Shown: positions 39,152-54,397 of the stretch, in pieces
Layout: each line of letters starts with the position of its first letter
Numbering within the stretch: the stretch's first letter is position 1
Assembly (NCBI RefSeq): GCF_019925205.1
Contig: NC_083560.1
Span: forward strand, 15,581,145 to 15,645,144
Origin: Metopolophium dirhodum
Lineage: Eukaryota > Arthropoda > Insecta > Hemiptera > Aphididae
DNA length: 64,000 nt
Direction: 5' to 3'
Position numbers and translations under genes: made by a program
Notes under the pieces: generated by a model
Databases searched by the model: none
The model's input: the letters and a program-made list of their open reading frames with translations, nothing else
What the model was told of the DNA's origin: nothing

Positions 39152-42100
39152 ATGTTGATAATTAATGAAAAATCGTTTTGTGAAGTCTACAAAGGCGGTT
39201 CTTCCAAGCCAATTGATATACAGCTGTCAACCCGATATTTCGAAAACCACAGACGTCTGTTCTACTTAAAGCATATCAGAATAACCTTCATTCATGGAGG
39301 TTTTAAGTCGTTTCGTCAAAAAATCGAAAAATATAAAAACTATTCAAAAATTTAGTTTTTTTCTTCTCGGCCTGGTAAACTGGCAACACCACAACGTCAG
39401 GACGCTATATCTGATAATTTAATAAAGTAAAGTAAACTATCTTTCTCTGAGTGTAAACAGCAGATCTCTAACTAAAATAGCTTAAAAGATATTAACGGTT
39501 CAATACCAACGTTTTTCAAGTTATGACTAAAATTGTTGATAATAAATGAAAATTCGTTTTGTGAAGTATACAAAGGCGGTTCTTCCAAGCCAATTGATAT
39601 ACAGCTGTCAACCCGATATTTCGAAAACCACAGACGTCTGTTCTACATAAACCATATCAGAATCACCTACATTCATGGAGGTTTTAAGTCGTTTCGTCAA
39701 AAAATCGAAAAATATAAAAACTATTCAAAAAATTAGTTTTTTTCTTTTCGCCCTCGTAAACAGCCAACGCCAAAACGTCAGAACGCTATATCTGATAATT
39801 TAATAAAGCAATGTAAACTATCTTTCTCTGAGTGTAAACAGCAGATCTCTAACTAAAATAGCTTAAAAGATATTAACGGTTCAATACCAATGTTTTAGGA
39901 ATTATTACAAAAAAATGTTGATAATTAATGAAAAATCGTTTTGTGAAGTATACAAAGGCGGTTCTTCCAAGCCAATTGATATACAGCTGTCAACCCGATA
40001 TTTCGATAACCACAGACGTCTGTTTTACTTAAAGCATATCAGAATAACCTTCATTCATGGAGGTTTTAAGTCGTTTCGTCAAAAAATCGAAAAATATAAA
40101 AACTATTCAAAAAATTAGTTTTTTTCTTTTCGCCCTGGTAAACTGGCAACACCACAACGTCAGGACGCTATATCTGATAATTTGATAAAGCTAAGTAAAC
40201 TATCTTTCTCTGAGTTTAAACAGCAGATCTCTAACTAAAATAGCTTAAAAGATATTAACGGTTCAATACCAACGTTTTTCAAGTAATGACTAAAATTGTT
40301 GATAATAAATGAAAATTCGTTTTGTGAAGTATACAAAGGCGGTTCTTCCAAGCCAATTGATATACAGCTGTCAACCCGATATTTCGAAAACCACAGACGT
40401 CTGTTCTACTTAAAGCATATCAGAATAACCTTCATTCATGGAGGTTTTAAGTCGTTTCGTCAAAAAATCGAAAAATATAAAAACTATTCAAAAAATTAGT
40501 TTTTTTCTTTTCGCCCTCGTAAACTGCCAACGCAAAAACGTCAGAACGCTATATCTGATAATTTAATAAAGCTAACTAAACTATCTTTCTCTGAGTGTAA
40601 ACAGCAGAACTCTAACTAAAATAGCTTAAAAGATATTAACGGTTCAATACCAACGTTTTTCAAGTAATGACTAAAATTGTTGATAATAAATGAAAATTCG
40701 TTTTGTGAAGTATACAAAGGCGGTTCTTCCAAGCCAATTGATATACAGCTGTCAACCCGATATTTCTAAAAACACAGACGTCTGTTCTAATGAAACCATA
40801 TCAGAATTACCTACATTCATGGAGGTTTTAAGTCGTTTCGTCAAAAAATCGAAAAATATAAAAACTATTCAAAAATTTATTTTTTTCTTCTCGCCCTGGT
40901 AAACTGGCAACACCACAACGTCAGGACGCTATATCTGATAATTTGATAAAGCTAAGTAAACTATCTTTCTCTGAGTTTAAACAGCAGATCTCTAACTAAA
41001 ATAGCTTAAAAGATATTAACGGTTCAATACCAACGTTTTTCAAGTAATGACTAAAATTGTTGATAATAAATGAAAATTCGTTTTGTGAAGTATACAAAGG
41101 CGGTTCTTCCAAGCCAATTGATATACAGCTGTCAACCTGATATTTCGAAAACCACAGACGTCTGTTCTACTTAAAGCATATCAGAATAACCTTCATTCAT
41201 GGAGGTTTTAAGTCGTTTCGTCAGAAAATCGAAAAATATAAAAACTATTCAAAAATTTAGTTTTTTTCTTCTCGCCCTGGTAAACTGGCTACACCACAAC
41301 GTCAGGACGCTAAATCTGATAATTTAATAAAGCAAAGTAAACTATCTTTCTCTGAGTGTAAACAGCAGATCTCTAACTAAAATAGTTTAAAAGATATTAG
41401 CGGTTCAATACCAATGTTTTAGGAACTATGACAAAAAAATGTTGATAATTAATGAAAAATCGTTTTGTGAAGTCTACAAAGGCGGTTCTTCCAAGCCAAT
41501 TGATATACAGCTGTCAACCCGATATTTCGAAAACCACAGACGTCTGTTCTACTTAAAGCATATCAGAATAACCTTCATTCATGGAGGTTTTAAGTCGTTT
41601 CGTCAAAAAATCGAAAAATATAAAAACTATTCAAAAATTTAGTTTTTTTCTTCTCGGCCTGGTAAACTGGCAACACCACAACGTCAGGACGCTATATCTG
41701 ATAATTTAATAAAGTAAAGTAAACTATCTTTCTCTGAGTGTAAACAGCAGATCTCTAACTAAAATAGCTTAAAAGATATTAACGGTTCAATACCAACGTT
41801 TTTCAAGTTATGACTAAAATTGTTGATAATAAATGAAAATTCGTTTTGTGAAGTATACAAAGGCGGTTCTTCCAAGCCAATTGATATACAGCTGTCAACC
41901 CGATATTTCGAAAACCACAGACGTCTGTTCTACATAAACCATATCAGAATCACCTACATTCATGGAGGTTTTAAGTCGTTTCGTCAAAAAATCGAAAAAT
42001 ATAAAAACTATTCAAAAAATTAGTTTTTTTCTTTTCGCCCTCGTAAACAGCCAACGCCAAAACGTCAGAACGCTATATCTGATAATTTAATAAAGCAATG

Positions 42101-44869
42101 TAAACTATCTTTCTCTGAGTGTAAACAGCAGATCTCTAACTAAAATAGCTTAAAAGATATTAACGGTTCAATACCAATGTTTTAGGAATTATTACAAAAA
42201 AATGTTGATAATTAATGAAAAATCGTTTTGTGAAGTATACAAAGGCGGTTCTTCCAAGCCAATTGATATACAGCTGTCAACCCGATATTTCGATAACCAC
42301 AGACGTCTGTTTTACTTAAAGCATATCAGAATAACCTTCATTCATGGAGGTTTTAAGTCGTTTCGTCAAAAAATCGAAAAATATAAAAACTATTCAAAAA
42401 ATTAGTTTTTTTCTTTTCGCCCTGGTAAACTGGCAACACCACAACGTCAGGACGCTATATCTGATAATTTGATAAAGCTAAGTAAACTATCTTTCTCTGA
42501 GTTTAAACAGCAGATCTCTAACTAAAATAGCTTAAAAGATATTAACGGTTCAATACCAACGTTTTTCAAGTAATGACTAAAATTGTTGATAATAAATGAA
42601 AATTCGTTTTGTGAAGTATACAAAGGCGGTTCTTCCAAGCCAATTGATATACAGCTGTCAACCCGATATTTCTAAAAACACAGACGTCTGTTCTAATGAA
42701 ACCATATCAGAATTACCTACATTCATGGAGGTTTTAAGTCGTTTCGTCAAAAAATCGAAAAATATAAAAACTATTCAAAAATTTATTTTTTTCTTCTCGC
42801 CCTGGTAAACTGGCAACACCACAACGTCAGGACGCTATATCTGATAATTTGATAAAGCTAAGTAAACTATCTTTCTCTGAGTTTAAACAGCAGATCTCTA
42901 ACTAAAATAGCTTAAAAGATATTAACGGTTCAATACCAACGTTTTTCAAGTAATGACTAAAATTGTTGATAATAAATGAAAATTCGTTTTGTGAAGTATA
43001 CAAAGGCGGTTCTTCCAAGCCAATTGATATACAGCTGTCAACCTGATATTTCGAAAACCACAGACGTCTGTTCTACTTAAAGCATATCAGAATAACCTTC
43101 ATTCATGGAGGTTTTAAGTCGTTTCGTCAGAAAATCGAAAAATATAAAAACTATTCAAAAATTTAGTTTTTTTCTTCTCGCCCTGGTAAACTGGCTACAC
43201 CACAACGTCAGGACGCTAAATCTGATAATTTAATAAAGCAAAGTAAACTATCTTTCTCTGAGTGTAAACAGCAGATCTCTAACTAAAATAGCTTAAAAGA
43301 TATTAACGGTTCAATACCAACGTTTTTCAAGTTATGACTAAAATTGTTGATAATAAATGAAAATTCGTTTTGTGAAGTATACAAAGGCGGTTCTTCCAAG
43401 CCAATTGATATACAGCTGTCAACTCGATATTTCGAAAACCACAAACGTCTGTTCTACTTAAACCATATCAGAATCACCTACATTCATGGAGGTTTTAAGT
43501 CGTTTCGTCAAAATATCGAAAAATATAAAAACTATTCAAAAAATTAGTTTTTTTCTTTTCGCCCTCGTAAACTGCCAACGCAAAAACGTCAGAACGCTAT
43601 ATCTGATAATGTAAGAAAGCTGAACAAATTATCTTTCTCTGAGTGTAAACAGCAGATCTCTACCTAAAATAGTTTAAAAGATATTAGCGGTTCAATACCA
43701 ATGTTTTAGGAACTATGACAAAAAAATGTTGATAATTAATGAAAAATCGTTTTGTGAAGTCTACAAAGGCGGTTCTTCCAAGCCAATTGATATACAGCTG
43801 TCAACCCGATATTTCGAAAACCACAGACGTCTGTTCTACTTAAAGCATATCAGAATAACCTTCATTCATGGAGGTTTTAAGTCGTTTCGTCAAAAAATCG
43901 AAAAATATAAAAACTATTCAAAAATTTAGTTTTTTTCTTCTCGGCCTGGTAAACTGGCAACACCACAACGTCAGGACGCTATATCTGATAATTTAATAAA
44001 GTAAAGTAAACTATCTTTCTCTGAGTGTAAACAGCAGATCTCTAACTAAAATAGCTTAAAAGATATTAACGGTTCAATACCAACGTTTTTCAAGTTATGA
44101 CTAAAATTGTTGATAATAAATGAAAATTCGTTTTGTGAAGTATACAAAGGCGGTTCTTCCAAGCCAATTGATATACAGCTGTCAACCCGATATTTCGAAA
44201 ACCACAGACGTCTGTTCTACATAAACCATATCAGAATCACCTACATTCATGGAGGTTTTAAGTCGTTTCGTCAAAAAATCGAAAAATATAAAAACTATTC
44301 AAAAAATTAGTTTTTTTCTTTTCGCCCTCGTAAACAGCCAACGCCAAAACGTCAGAACGCTATATCTGATAATTTAATAAAGCAATGTAAACTATCTTTC
44401 TCTGAGTGTAAACAGCAGATCTCTAACTAAAATAGCTTAAAAGATATTAACGGTTCAATACCAATGTTTTAGGAATTATTACAAAAAAATGTTGATAATT
44501 AATGAAAAATCGTTTTGTGAAGTATACAAAGGTGGTTCTTCCAAGCCAATTGATATACAGCTGTCAACCCGATATTTCGATAACCACAGACGTCTGTTTT
44601 ACTTAAAGCATATCAGAATAACCTTCATTCATGGAGGTTTTAAGTCGTTTCGTCAGAAAATCGAAAAATATAAAAACTATTCAAAAATTTTGTTTTTTTC
44701 TTCTCGCCCTGGTAAACTGGCAACACCACAACGTCAGGACGCTATATCTGATAATTTAATAAAGAAAAGTAAACTATCTTTCTCTGAGTGTAAACAGCAG
44801 ATCTCTAACTAAAATAGCTTAAAAGATATTAACGGTTCAATACCAACGTTTTTCAAGTAATGACTAAAA
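39152..44869 (+). repeat. Hexameric higher-order repeat, period 2287 bp, three partial copies
   Basis: Landmarks 39152, 39533 and 39915 recur at 41439, 41820, 42202 and again at 43726, 44107, 44489, always 2287 bp apart. Markers: GAAGTCTACAAAGG with GGAACTATGAC in the first monomer of each unit, CTTCTCGGCCTGG at its end, and AACAGCCAACGCC in the second. The fourth to sixth monomers differ between units, so only part of the hexamer is shared. Confidence 0.83.
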
Positions 44870-47800
44870 TTGTTGATAATAAATGAAAATTCGTTTTGTG
44901 AAGTATACAAAGGCGGTTCTTCCAAGCCAATTGATATACAGCTGTCAACCTGATATTTCGAAAACCACAGACGTCTGTTCTACTTAAAGCATATCAGAAT
45001 AACCTTCATTCATGGAGGTTTTAAGTCGTTTCGTCAGAAAATCGAAAAATATAAAAACTATTCAAAAATTTAGTTTTTTTCTTCTCGCCCTGGTAAACTG
45101 GCTACACCACAACGTCAGGACGCTAAATCTGATAATTTAATAAAGCAAAGTAAACTATCTTTCTCTGAGTGTAAACAGCAGATCTCTAACTAAAATAGCT
45201 TAAAAGATATTAACGGTTCAATACCAACGTTTTTCAAGTTATGACTAAAATTGTTGATAATAAATGAAAATTCGTTTTGTGAAGTATACAAAGGCGGTTC
45301 TTCCAAGCCAATTGATATACAGCTGTCAACTCGATATTTCGAAAACCACAAACGTCTGTTCTACTTAAACCATATCAGAATCACCTACATTCATGGAGGT
45401 TTTAAGTCGTTTCGTCAAAATATCGAAAAATATAAAAACTATTCAAAAAATTAGTTTTTTTCTTTTCGCCCTCGTAAACTGCCAACGCAAAAACGTCAGA
45501 ACGCTATATCTGATAATGTAAGAAAGCTGAACAAACTACCTTTCTCTGAGTGTAAACAGCAGATCTCTAACTAAAATAGCTTAAAAGATATTAACGGTTC
45601 AATACCAACGTTTTTCAAGTAATGACTAAAATTGTTGATAATAAATGAAAATTCGTTTTGTGAAGTATTCAAAGGCGGTTCTTCCAAGCCAATTGATATA
45701 CAGCTGTCAACCCGATATTTCGAAAACCACAGACGTCTGTTCTACTTAAAGCATATCAGAATAACCTTCATTCATGGAGGTTTTAAGTCGTTTCGTCAGA
45801 AAATCGAAAAATATAAAAACTATTCAAAAATTTAGTTTTTTTCTTCTCGCCCTGGTAAACTGGCAACACCACAACGTCAGGACGCTAAATCTGATAATTT
45901 AATAAAGCAAAGTAAACTATCTTTCTCTGAGTGTAAACAGCAGATCTCTAACTAAAATAGCTTAAAAGATATTAACGGTTCAATACCAACGTTTTTCAAG
46001 TTATGACTAAAATTGTTGATAATAAATGAAAATTCGTTTTGTGAAGTATACAAAGGCGGTTCTTCCCAGCTAATTGATATACAGCTGTCAACCCGATATT
46101 TCGAAAACCACAGACGTCTGTTCTACATAAACCATATCAGAATCACCTACATTCATGGAGGTTTTAAGTCGTTTCGTCAAAAAATCGAAAAATATAAAAA
46201 CTATTCAAAAAATTAGTTTTTTTCTTTTCGCCCTCGTAAACAGCCAACGCCAAAACGTCAGAACGCTATATCTGATAATTTAATAAAGCAATGTAAACTA
46301 TCTTTCTCTGAGTGTAAACAGCAGATCTCTAACTAAAATAGCTTAAAAGATATTAACGGTTCAATACCAATGTTTTAGGAATTATTACAAAAAAATGTTG
46401 ATAATTAATGAAAAATCGTTTTGTGAAGTATACAAAGGCGGTTCTTCCAAGCCAATTGATATACAGCTGTCAACCCGATATTTCGATAACCACATACGTC
46501 TGTTTTACTTAAAGCATATCAGAATAACCTTCATTCATGGAGGTTTTAAGTCGTTTCGTCAGAAAATCGAAAAATATAAAAACTATTCAAAAATTTTGTT
46601 TTTTTTCTTCTCGCCCTGGTAAACTGGCAACACCACAACGTCAGGACGCTATATCTGATAATTTAATAAAGAAAAGTAAACTATCTTTCTCTGAGTGTAA
46701 ACAGCAGATCTCTAACTAAAATAGCTTAAAAGATATTAACGGTTCAATACCAACGTTTTTCATGTTATGACTAAAATTGTTGATAATAAATGAAAATTCA
46801 TTTTGTGAAGTATACAAAGGCGGTTCTTCCAAGCCAATTGATATACAGCTGTCAACCTGATATTTCGAAAACCACAGACGTCTGTTCTACTTAAAGCATA
46901 TCAGAATAACCTTCATTCATGGAGGTTTTAAGTCGTTTCGTCAGAAAATCGAAAAATATAAAAACTATTCAAAAATTTAGTTTTTTTCTTCTCGCCCTGG
47001 TAAACTGGCTACACCACAACGTCAGAACGCTATATCTGATAATGTAAGAAAGCTGAACAAATTATCTTTCTCTGAGTGTAAACAGCAGATCTCTACCTAA
47101 AATAGTTTAAAAGATATTAGCGGTTCAATACCAATGTTTTAGGAATTATGACAAAAAAATGTTGATAATTAATGAAAAATCGTTTTGTGAAGTATACAAA
47201 GGCGGTTCTTCCAAGCCAATTGATATACAGCTGTCAACCCGATATTTCGAAAACCACAGACGTCTGTTCTACTTAAAGCATATCAGAATAACCTTCATTC
47301 ATGGAGGTTTTAAGTCGTTTCGTCAAAAAATCGAAAAATATAAAAACTATTCAAAAAATTAGTTTTTTTCTTTTCGCCCTCGTAAACTGCCAACGCAAAA
47401 ACGTCAGAACGCTATATCTGATAATTTAATAAAGCTAACTAAACTATCTTTCTCTGAGTGTAAACAGCAGAACTCTAACTAAAATAGCTTAAAAGATATT
47501 AACGGTTCAATACCAACGTTTTTCAAGTAATGACTAAAATTGTTGATAATAAATGAAAATTCGTTTTGTGAAGTATACAAAGGCGGTTCTTCCAAGCCAA
47601 TTGATATACAGCTGTCAACCCGATATTTCTAAAAACACAGACGTCTGTTCTAATGAAACCATATCAGAATTACCTACATTCATGGAGGTTTTAAGTCGTT
47701 TCGTCAAAAAATCGAAAAATATAAAAACTATTCAAAAATTTATTTTTTTCTTCTCGCCCTGGTAAACTGGCAACACCACAACGTCAGGACGCTATATCTG

Positions 47801-49063
47801 ATAATTTGATAAAGCTAAGTAAACTATCTTTCTCTGAGTTTAAACAGCAGATCTCTAACTAAAATAGCTTAAAAGATATTAACGGTTCAATACCAACGTT
47901 TTTCAAGTAATGACTAAAATTGTTGATAATAAATGAAAATTCGTTTTGTGAAGTATACAAAGGCGGTTCTTCCAAGCCAATTGATATACAGCTGTCAACC
48001 TGATATTTCGAAAACCACAGACGTCTGTTCTACTTAAAGCATATCAGAATAACCTTCATTCATGGAGGTTTTAAGTCGTTTCGTCAGAAAATCGAAAAAT
48101 ATAAAAACTATTCAAAAATTTAGTTTTTTTCTTCTCGCCCTGGTAAACTGGCTACACCACAACGTCAGGACGCTAAATCTGATAATTTAATAAAGCAAAG
48201 TAAACTATCTTTCTCTGAGTGTAAACAGCAGATCTCTAACTAAAATAGCTTAAAAGATATTAACGGTTCAATACCAACGTTTTTCAAGTTATGACTAAAA
48301 TTGTTGATAATAAATGAAAATTCGTTTTGTGAAGTATACAAAGGCGGTTCTTCCAAGCCAATTGATATACAGCTGTCAACTCGATATTTCGAAAACCACA
48401 AACGTCTGTTCTACTTAAACCATATCAGAATCACCTACATTCATGGAGGTTTTAAGTCGTTTCGTCAAAATATCGAAAAATATAAAAACTATTCAAAAAA
48501 TTAGTTTTTTTCTTTTCGCCCTCGTAAACTGCCAACGCAAAAACGTCAGAACGCTATATCTGATAATGTAAGAAAGCTGAACAAATTATCTTTCTCTGAG
48601 TGTAAACAGCAGATCTCTACCTAAAATAGTTTAAAAGATATTAGCGGTTCAATACCAATGTTTTAGGAACTATGACAAAAAAATGTTGATAATTAATGAA
48701 AAATCGTTTTGTGAAGTCTACAAAGGCGGTTCTTCCAAGCCAATTGATATACAGCTGTCAACCCGATATTTCGAAAACCACAGACGTCTGTTCTACTTAA
48801 AGCATATCAGAATAACCTTCATTCATGGAGGTTTTAAGTCGTTTCGTCAAAAAATCGAAAAATATAAAAACTATTCAAAAAATTAGTTTTTTTCTTTTCG
48901 CCCTCGTAAACTGCCAACGCCAAAACGTCAGAACGCTATATCTGATAATTTGATAAAGCTAAGTAAACTATCTTTCTCTGAGTTTAAACAGCAGATCTCT
49001 AACTAAAATAGCTTAAAAGATATTAACGGTTCAATACCAACGTTTTTCAAGTAATGACTAAAA
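44870..49063 (+). repeat. Satellite block, shuffled monomers without a clear single period
   Basis: Eleven monomers (44870 to 48683) made of types already seen: the 14844-type series at 45632, 46013 and 46395, and the 19038-type series at 47540 to 48683. One hybrid monomer at 46777 combines an AAAATTCATTTTG left half with a CAACCTGATATTTCG core. No constant spacing joins the whole block. Confidence 0.78.
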
Positions 49064-52000
49064 TTGTTGATAATAAATGAAAATTCGTTTTGTGAAGTAT
49101 ACAAAGGCGGTTCTTCCAAGCCAATTGATATACAGCTGTCAACCTGATATTTCGAAAACCACAGACGTCGGTTCTACTTAAAGCATATCAGAATAACCTT
49201 CATTCATGGAGGTTTTAAGTCGTTTCGTCAGAAAATCGAAAAATATAAAAACTATTCAAAAATTTAGTTTTTTTCTTCTCGCCCTGGTAAACTGGCTACA
49301 CCACAACGTCAGGACGCTAAATCTGATAATTTAATAAAGCAAAGTAAACTATCTTTCTCTGAGTGTAAACAGCAGATCTCTAACTAAAATAGCTTAAAAG
49401 ATATTAACGGTTCAATACCACCGTTTTTCAAGTTATGACTAAAATTGTTGATAATAAATGAAAATTCGTTTTGTGAAGTATACAAAGGCGGTTCTTCCAA
49501 CCTAATTGATATACAGCTGTCAACCCGATATTTCGAAAACCACAGACGTCTGTTCTACTTAAACCATATCAGAATCACCTACATTCATGGAGGTTTTAAG
49601 TCGTTTCGTCAAAAAATCGAAAAATATAAAAACTATTCAAAAAATTAGTTTTTTTCTTTTCACCCTCGTAAACTGCCAACGCCAAAACGTCAGAACGCTA
49701 TATCTGATAATTTAATAAAGCAATGTAAACTATCTTTCTCTGAGTGTAAACAGCAGATCTCTAACTAAAATAGCTTAAAAGATATTAACGGTTCAATACC
49801 AATGTTTTAGGAATTATTACAAAAAAATGTTGATAATTAATGAAAAATCGTTTTGTGAAGTATACAAAGGCGGTTCTTCCAAGCCAATTGATATACAGCT
49901 GTCAACCCGATATTTCGATAACCACAGACGTCTGTTCTACTTAAAGCATATCAGAATAACCTTCATTCATGGAGGTTTTAAGTCGTTTCGTCAGAAAATC
50001 GAAAAATATAAAAACTATTCAAAAATTTAGTTTTTTTCTTCTCGCCCTGGTAAACTGCCAACGCAAAAACGTCAGAACGCTATATCTGATAATTTAATAA
50101 AGCTAACTAAACTATCTTTCTCTGAGTGTAAACAGCAGAACTCTAACTAAAATAGCTTAAAAGATATTAACGGTTCAATACCAACGTTTTTCAAGTAATG
50201 ACTAAAATTGTTGATAATAAATGAAAATTCGTTTTGTGAAGTATACAAAGGCGGTTCTTCCAAGCCAATTGATATACAGCTGTCAACCCGATATTTCTAA
50301 AAACACAGACGTCTGTTCTAATGAAACCATATCAGAATTACCTACATTCATGGAGGTTTTAAGTCGTTTCGTCAAAAAATCGAAAAATATAAAAACTATT
50401 CAAAAATTTATTTTTTTCTTCTCGCCCTGGTAAACTGGCAACACCACAACGTCAGGACGCTATATCTGATAATTTAATAAAGCTAAGTAAACTACCTTTC
50501 TCTGAGTGTAAACAGCAGATCTCTAACTAAAATAGCTTAAAAGATATTAACGGTTCAATACCAACGTTTTTCAAGTAATGACTAAAATTGTTGATAATAA
50601 ATGAAAATTCGTTTTGTGAAGTATACAAAGGCGGTTCTTCCAAGCCAATTGATATACAGCTGTCAACCTGATATTTCGAAAACCACAGACGTCGGTTCTA
50701 CTTAAAGCATATCAGAATAACCTTCATTCATGGAGGTTTTAAGTCGTTTCGTCAGAAAATCGAAAAATATAAAAACTATTCAAAAATTTAGTTTTTTTCT
50801 TCTCGCCCTGGTAAACTGGCTACACCACAACGTCAGGACGTTAAATCTGATAATTTAATAAAGCAAAGTAAACTATCTTTCTCTGAGTGTAAACAGCAGA
50901 TCTCTAACTAAAATAGCTTAAAAGATATTAACGGTTCAATACCACCGTTTTTCAAGTTATGACTAAAATTGTTGATAATAAATGAAAATTCGTTTTGTGA
51001 AGTATACAAAGGCGGTTCTTCCAACCCAATTGATATACAGCTGTCAACCCGATATTTCGAAAACCACAGACGTCTGTTCTACTTAAACCATATCAGAATC
51101 ACCTACATTCATGGAGGTTTTAAGTCGTTTCGTCAAAAAATCGAAAAATATAAAAACTATTCAAAAAATTAGTTTTTTTCTTTTCACCCTCGTAAACTGC
51201 CAACGCCAAAACGTCAGAACGCTATATCTGATAATTTAATAAAGCAATGTAAACTATCTTTCTCTGAGTGTAAACAGCAGATCTCTAACTAAAATAGCTT
51301 AAAAGATATTAACGGTTCAATACCAATGTTTTAGGAATTATTACAAAAAAATGTTGATAATTAATGAAAAATCGTTTTGTGAAGTATACAAAGGCGGTTC
51401 TTCCAAGCCAATTGATATACAGCTGTCAACCCGATATTTCGATAACCACAGACGTCTGTTTTACTTAAAGCATATCAGAATAACCTTCATTCATGGAGGT
51501 TTTAAGTCGTTTCGTCAGAAAATCGAAAAATATAAAAACTATTCAAAAATTTAGTTTTTTTCTTCTCGCCCTGGTAAACTGCCAACGCAAAAACGTCAGA
51601 ACGCTATATCTGATAATTTAATAAAGCTAACTAAACTATCTTTCTCTGAGTGTAAACAGCAGAACTCTAACTAAAATAGCTTAAAAGATATTAACGGTTC
51701 AATACCAACGTTTTTCAAGTAATGACTAAAATTGTTGATAATAAATGAAAATTCGTTTTGTGAAGTATACAAAGGCGGTTCTTCCAAGCCAATTGATATA
51801 CAGCTGTCAACCCGATATTTCTAAAAACACAGACGTCTGTTCTAATGAAACCATATCAGAATTACCTACATTCATGGAGGTTTTAAGTCGTTTCGTCAAA
51901 AAATCGAAAAATATAAAAACTATTCAAAAATTTATTTTTTTCTTCTCGCCCTGGTAAACTGGCAACACCACAACGTCAGGACGCTATATCTGATAATTTA

Positions 52001-54397
52001 ATAAAGCTAAGTAAACTACCTTTCTCTGAGTGTAAACAGCAGATCTCTAACTAAAATAGCTTAAAAGATATTAACGGTTCAATACCAACGTTTTTCAAGT
52101 AATGACTAAAATTGTTGATAATAAATGAAAATTCGTTTTGTGAAGTATACAAAGGCGGTTCTTCCAAGCCAATGGATATACAGCTGTCAACCTGATATTT
52201 CGAAAACCACAGACGTCTGTTCTACTTAAAGCATATCAGAATAACCTTCATTCATGGAGGTTTTAAGTCGTTTCGTCAGAAAATCGAAAAATATAAAAAC
52301 TATTCAAAAATTTAGTTTTTTTCTTCTCGCCCTGGTAAACTGGCTACACCACAACGTCAGGACGCTAAATTTGATAATTTAATAAAGCAAAGTAAACTAT
52401 CTTTCTCTGAGTGTAAACAGCAGATCTCTAACTAAAATAGCTTAAAAGATATTAACGGTTCAATACCAACGTTTTTCAAGTAATGACTAAAATTGTTGAT
52501 AATAAATGAAAATTCGTTTTGTGAAGTATACAAAGGCGGTTCTTCCAAGCCAATTGATATACAGCTGTCAACCTGATATTTCGAAAACCACAGACGTCGG
52601 TTCTACTTAAAGCATATCAGAATAACCTTCATTCATGGAGGTTTTAAGTCGTTTCGTCAGAAAATCGAAAAATATAAAAACTATTCAAAAATTTAGTTTT
52701 TTTCTTCTCGCCCTGGTAAACTGGCTACACCACAACGTCAGGACGTTAAATCTGATAATTTAATAAAGCAAAGTAAACTATCTTTCTCTGAGTGTAAACA
52801 GCAGATCTCTAACTAAAATAGCTTAAAAGATATTAACGGTTCAATACCACCGTTTTTCAAGTTATGACTAAAATTGTTGATAATAAATGAAAATTCGTTT
52901 TGTGAAGTATACAAAGGCGGTTCTTCCAACCCAATTGATATACAGCTGTCAACCCGATATTTCGAAAACCACAGACGTCTGTTCTACTTAAACCATATCA
53001 GAATCACCTACATTCATGGAGGTTTTAAGTCGTTTCGTCAAAAAATCGAAAAATATAAAAACTATTCAAAAAATTAGTTTTTTTCTTTTCACCCTCGTAA
53101 ACTGCCAACGCCAAAACGTCAGAACGCTATATCTGATAATTTAATAAAGCAATGTAAACTATCTTTCTCTGAGTGTAAACAGCAGATCTCTAACTAAAAT
53201 AGCTTAAAAGATATTAACGGTTCAATACCAATGTTTTAGGAATTATTACAAAAAAATGTTGATAATTAATGAAAAATCGTTTTGTGAAGTATACAAAGGC
53301 GGTTCTTCCAAGCCAATTGATATACAGCTGTCAACCCGATATTTCGATAACCACAGACGTCTGTTTTACTTAAAGCATATCAGAATAACCTTCATTCATG
53401 GAGGTTTTAAGTCGTTTCGTCAGAAAATCGAAAAATATAAAAACTATTCAAAAATTTAGTTTTTTTCTTCTCGCCCTGGTAAACTGCCAACGCAAAAACG
53501 TCAGAACGCTATATCTGATAATTTAATAAAGCTAACTAAACTATCTTTCTCTGAGTGTAAACAGCAGAACTCTAACTAAAATAGCTTAAAAGATATTAAC
53601 GGTTCAATACCAACGTTTTTCAAGTAATGACTAAAATTGTTGATAATAAATGAAAATTCGTTTTGTGAAGTATACAAAGGCGGTTCTTCCAAGCCAATTG
53701 ATATACAGCTGTCAACCCGATATTTCTAAAAACACAGACGTCTGTTCTAATGAAACCATATCAGAATTACCTACATTCATGGAGGTTTTAAGTCGTTTCG
53801 TCAAAAAATCGAAAAATATAAAAACTATTCAAAAATTTATTTTTTTCTTCTCGCCCTGGTAAACTGGCAACACCACAACGTCAGGACGCTATATCTGATA
53901 ATTTAATAAAGCTAAGTAAACTACCTTTCTCTGAGTGTAAACAGCAGATCTCTAACTAAAATAGCTTAAAAGATATTAACGGTTCAATACCAACGTTTTT
54001 CAAGTAATGACTAAAATTGTTGATAATAAATGAAAATTCGTTTTGTGAAGTATACAAAGGCGGTTCTTCCAAGCCAATGGATATACAGCTGTCAACCTGA
54101 TATTTCGAAAACCACAGACGTCTGTTCTACTTAAAGCATATCAGAATAACCTTCATTCATGGAGGTTTTAAGTCGTTTCGTCAGAAAATCGAAAAATATA
54201 AAAACTATTCAAAAATTTAGTTTTTTTCTTCTCGCCCTGGTAAACTGGCTACACCACAACGTCAGGACGCTAAATTTGATAATTTAATAAAGCAAAGTAA
54301 ACTATCTTTCTCTGAGTGTAAACAGCAGATCTCTAACTAAAATAGCTTAAAAGATATTAACGGTTCAATACCAACGTTTTTCAAGTTATGACTAAAA
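49064..54397 (+). repeat. Youngest-looking higher-order repeat: pentamer of 1905 bp after a tetramer of 1524 bp
   Basis: Five monomers (50588, 50969, 51351, 51732, 52112) recur at 52493, 52874, 53256, 53637 and 54017, each 1905 bp on. The copies share rare changes in every monomer: GACGTCGGTTC with GGACGTTAAATC, TTCCAACCCAATTG with ACCACCG, GATAACCACAGACG, and CCAATGGATATAC with GCTAAATTTGATAAT. I noticed no difference between the copies at these markers. A four-monomer relative precedes them at 49064-50587. The pentamer looks like the tetramer with one added monomer. Confidence 0.86.
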
